Made by a program: the position numbers and the translations under genes. 64,000 nt of DNA. Source: Azorinus chamasolen (taxonomy: Eukaryota; Mollusca; Bivalvia; Cardiida; Solecurtidae). The DNA is taken from the NCBI GenBank assembly GCA_963576725.1, contig OY755240.1, positions 37,226,629 through 37,290,628 of the forward strand. Direction: 5' to 3'. Of the stretch, positions 57,569 through 64,000 are shown in pieces (within the stretch, counting starts at the first letter, position 1; each line of letters opens with the position of its first letter). The notes under the pieces were generated by a model, which saw nothing but the letters and a program-made list of their open reading frames with translations, was not told the origin of the DNA and did no database searches.

Positions 57569-57719
57569 CTTGACATACTGGTTTTCAACAATATTTCTGC
57601 CTTTTACTCTTAATACACAGCCTTGCGTGTCGAAGTCAATGGCCTCCACTCGTACAGTCAGTGTTGTCCTGACTTTGTTGGCACTTACACTACCTGTCGC
57701 AGACTCATTTTGTACTTTT
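57569..57719 (-). CDS. pelo: pelota coding exon, about residues 46-95
   Basis: The acceptor is ...tttttcacag and the donor AAG|GTAACC. The first base completes the AG|A arginine codon left by the preceding exon 148 bases away. Then 50 codons follow, including TGSVSANKVRTTLTV, VEAIDFDTQGCVLRVKG and NIVENQYVK. These match the conserved strand-rich part of the pelota N-terminal domain (pattern GSxxxxxVRTTLT...VEAIDFD...LRVKG...N.YVK). The exon ends exactly on a codon (phase 0), as the exon at 53149 requires. Confidence 0.96.
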
Positions 57720-57867
57720 CTGTGAAAAATAATGGGAGAACTTCAGTTTAAAATTAATAGGAAAAACAATAAACATATATGATGAGAAACAGCTAATTAG
57801 AGCCACAGGCTGGTTGTAAGAAACTAAGGAGTACACTGTCCACATTGTGCTAGCTCTAATAGTTTAC

Positions 57868-57960
57868 CTGATTGTTGTTGATCTAAGTGTATCATCCACA
57901 CACACTAAGTTATAGGCATGCCACATATCTTCTGCCTCTTCAGCAATGAGTGTGATGCTC
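57868..57960 (-). CDS. pelo: pelota coding exon, about residues 15-45
   Basis: The minus strand reads acceptor ...atcatttcag, then 93 exon bases, then donor CAG|GTAAAC. After one leading base the frame gives 30 codons, starting SITLIAEEAEDMW and running into HAYNLV and TLRSTTI, and ends with AG that is completed by the next exon. The EDMWHxYNLV block and the following TLRxxTIR are hallmarks of the pelota N-terminal domain, which adopts an Sm-like fold and probes the ribosomal A site. No upstream exon carrying the initiator MKL...-type start was found between here and 64000, so the first intron is at least 6 kb if the gene is whole. Confidence 0.95.
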
Positions 57961-58264
57961 CTGAAATGATATATCTACAAAAGCTAAACTTTTCTTTCCA
58001 AAAAGAACTGAAAATTCACCTGGAACAAAAATGACTAGTTTATACTGGATGCTGGCTTTCTGATGGTTGTTATACAAGACACTGCTAACCCTTTGAATAA
58101 AGGAAACAAGGGTACTGTAATTTGCAACAGTGTAGGCCCAGATAGACCTTGTATGCAATGCTTGTCAGTCAAAATCCTCAAGCAAATTTATGCCTATTAC
58201 ACTAAATGAACTCTACATTTAAACACTGATGAACCATTAATCATTCAAAAGGTTAAATGACATA

Positions 58265-58405
58265 AGCTCAGTTATCACTTAGTGCAAACATATACATTTA
58301 TTAGCTCAGTTATCATTTAGTGCAAACATATACATTTATTAGCTGTTATCACTGGGTGCATATATATATATACATCTGTTAGCTCAATTATCACTTAGTG
58401 CATAT
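58265..58405. repeat. ~38-bp tandem repeat, four copies
   Basis: AGCTCAGTTATCACTTAGTG units start at 58265, 58303, 58341 and 58381. The third is expanded by a TATATA run. Confidence 0.9.
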
Positions 58406-58983
58406 ACAGTAAAACCCCTATCTCTTGAACATCCTGGGGACTTTAAATTATGGTTCGAATTAAGGGTTGTTCGAAAGATCCGAGTCTCATATTCCTTCGG
58501 TAGAAAATGGTACAGAAATTGTTCGAACTTCGATAACAAAACTCACTGTTTGTGTTACCTTTGCAATACAATGAAAATGCTAATGTTGTCCATAATTCTA
58601 TAAAAACATCTTCCCATTATTCCTAAATTCGTGTTTCTACCATAAACATATCTTTGCTATGTACACATCTCGCCATTTTGGTCTGGTGAAATACCGTGAC
58701 TGAATGATCTGTCATCATCGTCTCGGTTACAACGGTCTACAACCTATTTAAATTTACGAGATAATCACAAAACTGGTAAAATTCCTTAGTTAAGACGGTT
58801 GAGTTAGATCAGTCTTGGGGAAAAGCTGTTCCTTGTGTTTTTGTAAGTGGATTCGCATATAAGGCCATAACTCAATCGTTAAACATTCACAGATAAAAAC
58901 AGAGGAGAACAAATATATTCATTCATTTCTGCCATTGTGAATAATGAAGTTTGAACATTTCGATCATGTTATACAGCCCTACA

Positions 58984-59945
58984 ATATTATTATTATTATT
59001 ATCATACCACATTTATATAGCGCTCTTTTCACACTGGATATGTGCATTCAAAAGCGCTTAACATGGATGAAATCACTTATCAGAACGAACCGCATGATTA
59101 TCTATCCAGACAATGAAGGATATACAACAGATATATAATATATATGATATCACTAGCCGGAAGGAACTACATGATTGTCTATCCGATCATGAAAGATATG
59201 TAAAAAATATACAATAGATATGAAATCACTAACTGCAAGGAACCGCATAAACAGTATTATCAAACCTGATACAGACAAGTTGACTGAAAGCCATGCTCAT
59301 AAATATCATAAATTAGAATAAATGGGCTGACTGAAAATCATTCCATTTATATGACTATTGGGTCAACTGTTAGCTTAATAGGTTGGCTGAAAGCCACTCC
59401 TATTCTGAACTAAATTGTCCTAGTAACAAATGTTGAAAAAATGCATTTTCAGACACCTTTTGAAACATGCCAGTGACCTTGCGTCTCTAATGCCTGACGG
59501 TAGAGAATTCCAAGTTTTGGAGCTGCATGCATGAAACTTCTCTCACCGTATTTTACCCTACAACATTTTGGCACACCCAACGACAATGGTCTACTTGCTG
59601 ACCTTAACTCTCTGCGTGGCCTGTACAAGTCAAGCATGTCAACAATGTACTGGGGAGATTCGTTGTGCATGGCTTTATATGTAAGTGTCAGAATTTTGAA
59701 TTCAATCCGATAATGAACCGGAAGCCAGTGAAGTTCCTTCAGAACCGGCGTGATATGATTATATCGAGGAGTTCTGGTTATGATGCGGGCTGCTGTGTTT
59801 TGCACTCTTTGAAATTTCTGCAGTGAGTTGTTTGAAATTCTATGCAGCAGTGAATTGCAGTAGTCTATTTTTGATGTAAGAAGAGAGTTCACCAAAGTCT
59901 TGGTAGCATTAGGTGAGAGGTACCTTCTAATACGGTCTATTTAGA
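58984..59945 (-). pseudogene. LINE fragment (L2/CR1-like), reverse transcriptase C-terminal end
   Basis: The minus strand from 59943 reads IDRIRRYLSPNATKTLVNS, SKIDYCNSLLHRISN, LQKFQRVQNTAARIITRT, ITPVLKELHWLPVHYRIEFK and LTYKAMHNESPQYI. This is the well-known region downstream of the RT catalytic core in CR1/L2-type non-LTR elements. After HAAPK a one-base loss near 59513-59520 shifts the frame; the other frame continues TWNSLPSGIRDARSLACFKR. The 3' tail has AGCGC.TATATAAATGTGGTA and then an ATA repeat, as in L2 tails. The element is truncated at its 5' end and dead. Confidence 0.88.
59155..59270 (-). repeat. internal duplication in the LINE 3' region
   Basis: AACCGCATGATTATCTATCC and GAACTACATGATTGTCTATC, with the following ATGAAAGATAT, recur about 80 bp apart. 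A third worn copy is near 59235. Confidence 0.5.
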
Positions 59946-60235
59946 TATGACAGTCAATACCGTATTATCAATAAACAACTTGAACATACAAAAACATTTA
60001 AATTTTAACACCTTGATAAAACATCACATGTACCCATTGTCTGAGAGGTGTACACACATTCATACAGGTAAGACAACGGTTCCATTTATAAAAGGTATTT
60101 TACACTGTATTCTTAATGAGCGGACCGGGAGATGCGTTCAAGAGTTCGATTTTCGCATGGTCTAGTTATCCGAGGTGGAACATATAGAATTGAAGAAGGA
60201 AGGAGTTGGGACCACAGAATTAGTTCAAATTAAGG

Positions 60236-60901
60236 GTGGTGAACGAGTTTTCCAAACCAATTTTGACCCTAGGGGCTTCAAAATTTGAACAATCTATAAT
60301 CCTTAAGTAAAATTTGTGACCCCCGGGTTTGGGAAAATTTTGACCCCAATGACAAAATTTGAACAATCTTGGTAAAGGTACACCAGATGATACTTTATAT
60401 AAAATATCACAGCTCTTGGCCTTTCGGTTTGAGACAAGAAGATTTTTAAAGTTTTTACTGTATAATCCTATGTAAAACATGTGACCCTCAGGGCGTGGCC
60501 GTCTTTGACCGAAGGGGCAAAATTTGAAAAATCTTAGTAAAGGTTCACCAGATGATGCTACATACCAAATATCACAGCTCTAAGCTTTTTGATTCCGGAC
60601 AAGAAATCCAATGTAAAACTTGTGACCCACGGATTGGGCCAATTTTGATCCCAGGGACAAAATTTTAACAATCTTTAGAAGTAGAGGTCCACAAGATAAT
60701 TCGACACACTAAATTTGGTAGCCCTAGGCCTTACAGTTTTTGACAAGAACATTTTTAAAGTTTTAATTTCTTTTTGGACATTGTTTGCCATGGCAATCAG
60801 AGTTCTGCATGAATTCGAATTCTTTGAACAACTTTGGAACATTCCTGCCAAGTTTAGTTTAAATCCAACAAGTAGTTTAGGAGGAGATGTCATTTTAAGA
60901 A
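60236..60901 (+). mobile_element. headless HINE-like units
   Basis: About four ~150-bp units with ATTTTGACCCYAGGG, AATTTGAACAATCTT, CCAAATATCACAGCTCT and GACAAGAAGATTTTTAAAG. A family 1 head at 60902 follows. Confidence 0.6.
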
Positions 60902-60965
60902 ACAAGAGAGCCATGATGGTCCTTAATCACTCACCTGGTTACTGATCACCCCCTGGAGGGGGCGA
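60902..60965 (+). mobile_element. truncated HINE-like family 1 head
   Basis: ACAAGAGAGCCATGATGGTC with ACTCACCTGG, then ATCACCCCCTGGAGGGGGCG, a short dyad, and non-repeat DNA. Confidence 0.65.
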
Positions 60966-61668
60966 TAATATGGAATGTGTTTTCAATTTGTGCCATGGTC
61001 GCTTGAAAGTGTAGTACTGAATAGTTTTTTTAAAGAGAGTAGATTGAAGTCGATTTTGCATCGTAATACATAAATACATTGTTAGGGATTGTAATATATA
61101 CGTATAAATGGTCCTGTAGTATAGCTTTAACTCATTTGGGGACGTTTGGTAATGTTTCTGGACATTTTTGGTCATTTGAATGTCTGAATGGTGTTGGGGC
61201 ATTTCAGACCCATTTAGTCGTTCGGACCCAATTCCCAAAATGTAGGTCCTAAGTCTATCTTTATTATTGTCTCAAGCAACATCTGTCGGCGACGCAAAAA
61301 TTGTTTGTTGTAGAGTGAGAGTCGTTGCTGAGAGGGAATTACAAGTAGCATACCTGTGGAAATTTAATCCATGAAAATTACTATCCTAAGTTTTACATCG
61401 TCATCACCATTACAAAGAATCTTATTTATAAGAAACCACATAAAGTGATAATGCATTTTTAGCTGTATTACATATAGTAAAAGAAGAAAGGTGTTATCAA
61501 AAACTTCAGCTTGAAATATCAAATTGGCAAATAACCTCTAGAACTATACGAAGTGACCTGAGCATAAAATACATGTGAAACAAATCAGTTAATCATTTTA
61601 ACCTTAATCGACTTCAGATGTCACAGTTGATTTATGTTGCACTTCTTTTAACACGGTCCTCGTATCAT
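60966..61668. other. intronic DNA, nothing recognised
   Basis: AT-rich. The only open frame of note (minus, to 60939) is featureless. Confidence 0.55.
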
Positions 61669-61723
61669 ACAGTTTGGATCCTGATGAGTTACTCTGAGTC
61701 TCATCTGAATCCAAACTGTTTGC
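61669..61723. repeat. dispersed dyad hairpin
   Basis: CAGTTTGGATCCTGATGAGT is matched by CTCATCTGAATCCAAACTG. Confidence 0.75.
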
Positions 61724-61936
61724 ATGGGTACACACTCATCCGCCTGCAGCAGGCTAAAGGATAACAAGAGGGCCAGAATGGCCCTGATATCGCTCACCAG
61801 ACAATCAGAGGAGAAGATTTTAAGTTTTCACTATATGTTTCTATAGAAAACTAGCCGGCCCTGGGGTGGGACAATTTTGACCCAAGGGGCATAATTTATA
61901 ACTTTTGTAGAGGACCTCAAGTGAAGAAAATTAAAG

Positions 61937-62766
61937 AACAAGAAATGTGTCAGGACGTGACAAATGCCCCAAAAGCAAAGCACTGACAATATGCGTTTTG
62001 TAAGCAGCCCTGCATATGCAACTGCAAATTGAAAGTAAAGATTGCACAGTAAGACAAAAATTTGAACTCAAGTTACCCCAAATGACAAGCATTTTTGTAT
62101 TTGAGGTCAAAGGTCAAGGTCATGACAACATAACCTACAAAAAGTATGCAACATTCCGCCAATCGAAGATGAACTCACACACAATATTTAGTGATCCTAG
62201 CTAATTCGGTGTAGGGATATGCTGTGAACAAGCTTTTTTGTAAATGAAGCCCAAGGTCATGGTCACACTGACCTATAAATAGTATGCGACACACTCTGCT
62301 ATCCCAAGGTGTACTCACACACCAATATTTGGTGATCCTAGCTGAAATACATGTAGTGTAGGAGATATGCTCCTGACAAGCTTTTTTTTTAAAATGAGGT
62401 CAAGGTCATGGTCACATTGACCTATAACTAGTATGTGATCCCAAGACAGTATCTTAAAATTAGAGAATTCTTTTGTCGCGTGTATCTCTGAAATCGCCAG
62501 GGCTAAAGTCACCAAACTTCAAAGGAATGTTCACCAGCATGAGTTGTTGTGCACCTGAGGTTTTGGATTGTCTTTCCTGATAACTTTGGACTTATTGCCC
62601 CTAATGACTTAAACTTGGACATACTTTGTGTTGCGCATATCTCTGAATCTGCTAGGGATAGTCACCAAACCTCAAGGAATGTTGTCCAGCATGAGTTGTT
62701 GTGCACCTTGGTTTTTTTAATTGACTCCCCCGATATTGTTGAGTTATTAACCCTGATATAACTTAT
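61937..62766 (+). mobile_element. family 5 element (ACAAGAAATGTGTCAGG)
   Basis: The head ACAAGAAATGTGTCAGGACG holds a TGTCA/TGACA hairpin. Units carry AAGGTCATGGTCACA.TGACC and CACACCAATATTTGGTGATC. GAGGTCAAAGGTCAAGGTCA at about 62102 has three AGGTCA words. No paired 3' end was recognised. Copy 2 begins at 63167. Confidence 0.6.
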
Positions 62767-62987
62767 AAGAGGGCCAAGATGGCCCTTAATCGCTCACCGG
62801 ATTACCATAGATTTAAGATTATAGCTGGGTAGCCCCTGGGTGGAGCCAATATTGACCTAAGGGACAATATTTGAACAATGTTGATAGCATGCCCAATTTT
62901 AAATCGAGTCCGAAATTTTATCAAGACAATCATTCTGACCAAGTTTCATGAAGATTGGACAAAAAATGTGACCACTAGATTGTTCAT
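62767..62987 (+). mobile_element. truncated HINE-like head related to 6183
   Basis: AAGAGGGCCAAGATGGCCC with GCTCACCGG, then ATTACCATAGATTTAAGATT as at 6226. It stops after one and a half units. Confidence 0.65.
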
Positions 62988-64000
62988 AGGATAACAAGAG
63001 GGCCAGAATGGCCCTGATATCGCTCACCAGTCAATCAGAGGAGAAGATTTTAAGTTTTCACTATATGTTTCTATAGAAAACTAGCCGGCCCTGGGGTGGG
63101 ACAATTTTGACCCAAGGGGCATAATTTATAACTTTTGTAGAGGACCTCAAGTGAAGAAAATTAAAGAACAAGAAATGTGTCAGGACGTGACAAATGCCCC
63201 AAAAGCAAAGCACTGACAATATGCGTTTTGTAAGCAGCCCTGCATATGCAACTGCAAATTGAAAGTAAAGATTGCATAGTAAGACAAAAATTTGAACTCA
63301 AGTTACCCCAAATGACAAGCATTTTTGTATTTGAGGTCAAAGGTCAAGGTCATGACAATATAACCTACAAAAAGTATGCAACATTCCGCCAATCGAAGAT
63401 GAACTCACACACAATATTTAGTGATCCTAGTTAATTCGGTGTAGGAATATGCTGTGAACAAGCTTTTTTGTAAATGAAGCCCAAGGTCATGGTCACACTG
63501 ACCTATAAATAGTATGTGACACACTCTGCTATCCCAAGATGTACTCACACACCAATATTTGGTGATCCTAGCTGAAATACATGTAGTGTAGGAGATATGC
63601 TCCTGACAAGCTTTTTTTTTAAAATGAGGTCAAGGTCATGGTCACATTGACCTATAACTAGTATGTGATCCCAAGACAGTATCTCAAAATTAGAGAATTC
63701 TTTTGTCGCGTGTATCTCTGAAATCGCCAGGGCTAAAGTCACCAAACTTCAAAGGAATGTTCACCAGCATGAGTTGTTGTGCACCTGAGGTTTTGGATTG
63801 TCTTTCCTGATAACTTTGGACTTATTGCCCCTAATGACTTAAACTTGGACATACTTTGTGTTGCGCATATCTCTGAATCTGCTAGGGATAGTCACCAAAC
63901 CTCAAGGAATGTTGTCCAGCATGAGTTGTTGTGCACCTTGGTTTTTTTAATTGACTCCCCCGATATTGTTGAGTTATTAACCCTGATATAACTTATAAGA

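Larger units (their letters stand above)
4887..57960 (-). other. pelo: pelota gene body (partial; five internal coding exons)
   Basis: Five minus-strand exons join in frame (lengths 93, 151, 91, 164 and 61 nt). Entering phases are 1 nt before the first whole codon, then A completing an AG|A codon, then phase 0, then AA completing G|AA, then phase 0. Every junction has AG acceptors and GT donors. The product aligns with eukaryotic pelota over roughly residues 15-200 of about 385: all but the first residues of the N-terminal eRF1_1-like domain and the first part of the central eRF1_2 domain. Known role of the family: with the GTPase Hbs1 it enters the empty A site of stalled ribosomes in no-go and non-stop decay and, with ABCE1, splits the subunits. 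The start exon (about 14 residues) and the exons after residue 200 were not found and should lie outside the window. No stop or frameshift interrupts the exons, so the gene looks intact here. Confidence 0.95.
58407..60235. mobile_element. Tigger/pogo-like element split by a LINE
   Basis: TA then CAGTAAAACCCCTATCTCTTGAACATC at the left, with GGTTCGAATTAAGGGTTGTTCGAA inside. At 60210-60235 GTTCAAATTAAGGGTGGTGAAC resembles the inverse-side end. The right CAGT end is missing. The LINE tail at 58984-59945 lies between. Confidence 0.4.
61758..64000 (+). repeat. 1230-bp tandem duplication, second copy cut by window end
   Basis: 61758-62987 recurs from 62988. I see about eight differences over the ~1010 shared bases, nearly all transitions. 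Each unit holds a family 1 head (61763, 62993), a family 5 element and, in the first copy, an E-type head (62767). Confidence 0.93.

Noticed and set aside
57411..57725. Plus-strand 104-codon frame
   Set aside because: Opposite-strand shadow of the pelota exon at 57569-57719.
59531..59713. Plus-strand 60-codon frame
   Set aside because: Shadow of the LINE coding strand.
60110..60165. tRNA-like B-box (GTTCAAGAGTTCGATTT)
   Set aside because: No A-box, acceptor stem or cloverleaf could be fitted around it.
1..64000. CRISPR-like arrays
   Set aside because: Tandem units are contiguous without unique spacers, and the DNA is an animal nuclear intron.

Overview
The window is animal nuclear DNA. Its repeat content (interspersed elements beginning ACAAGAGGGCC and ending GCTCACC...GGTGAGCTAAAA, TTAA-flanked MITEs, and arrays of AGGTCA-type words) is of a kind I associate with bivalve molluscs. 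I infer a bivalve but cannot name the species. No bacterial-style gene, CRISPR array, rRNA or convincing tRNA was seen.

The one host gene I can prove is pelota (PELO/Dom34), on the minus strand. Five consecutive coding exons are present: 57960-57868, 57719-57569, 53149-53059, 36418-36255 and 4947-4887. All splice phases agree and the joined product reads without a break from about residue 15 to 200 of a roughly 385-residue family. The start exon should lie to the right of the window and the rest of the central and C-terminal domains to the left. The 560 coding bases are spread over 53 kb, with introns of about 0.15, 4.4, 16.6 and 31.3 kb. A further open segment at 53472-53230 has good splice signals and would fit between exons in frame as an 81-codon cassette.

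Almost all remaining DNA is intronic repeats. The main class has an ACAAGAG head with a hairpin, tandem units of about 130-155 bp, a GACGGAC-rich stretch and a 3' hairpin ending in CTAAAA. The 5' and 3' subterminal motifs are inverted complements. This matches what is known of Helentron-associated non-autonomous elements (HINEs, such as Drosophila DINE-1 and oyster pearl). Several sequence-unrelated families share the plan, and every copy whose direction I could read lies on the plus strand, antisense to pelota. They are nested in one another, and two insertions can be read against uninterrupted copies of their target.

Other mobile DNA includes a non-autonomous hAT with a perfect 8-bp target duplication (50287-52006), Tigger/pogo-like MITEs with TA duplications (12075-12966, 23501-23709, 46161-47028), TTAA-flanked MITEs with long hairpins, a 1.9-kb element with about 170-bp inverted repeats (54258-56189), an 894-bp TIR element of unassigned class (47076-47969), and an L2/CR1-like LINE tail (58984-59945). 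Simple repeats and minisatellites fill some gaps. A 200-N assembly gap is at 2293-2492.

Layout: 1-4 kb repeat arrays; 4.9 kb pelota exon; 5-12 kb more HINE copies; 12-25 kb MITEs, hairpins and AT-rich intron; 26-35 kb two copies of a large composite element; 36 kb pelota exon; 37-45 kb nested elements; 46-52 kb DNA transposons; 53-58 kb three pelota exons; 58-64 kb LINE, HINE fragments and a 1230-bp tandem duplication running off the right edge.
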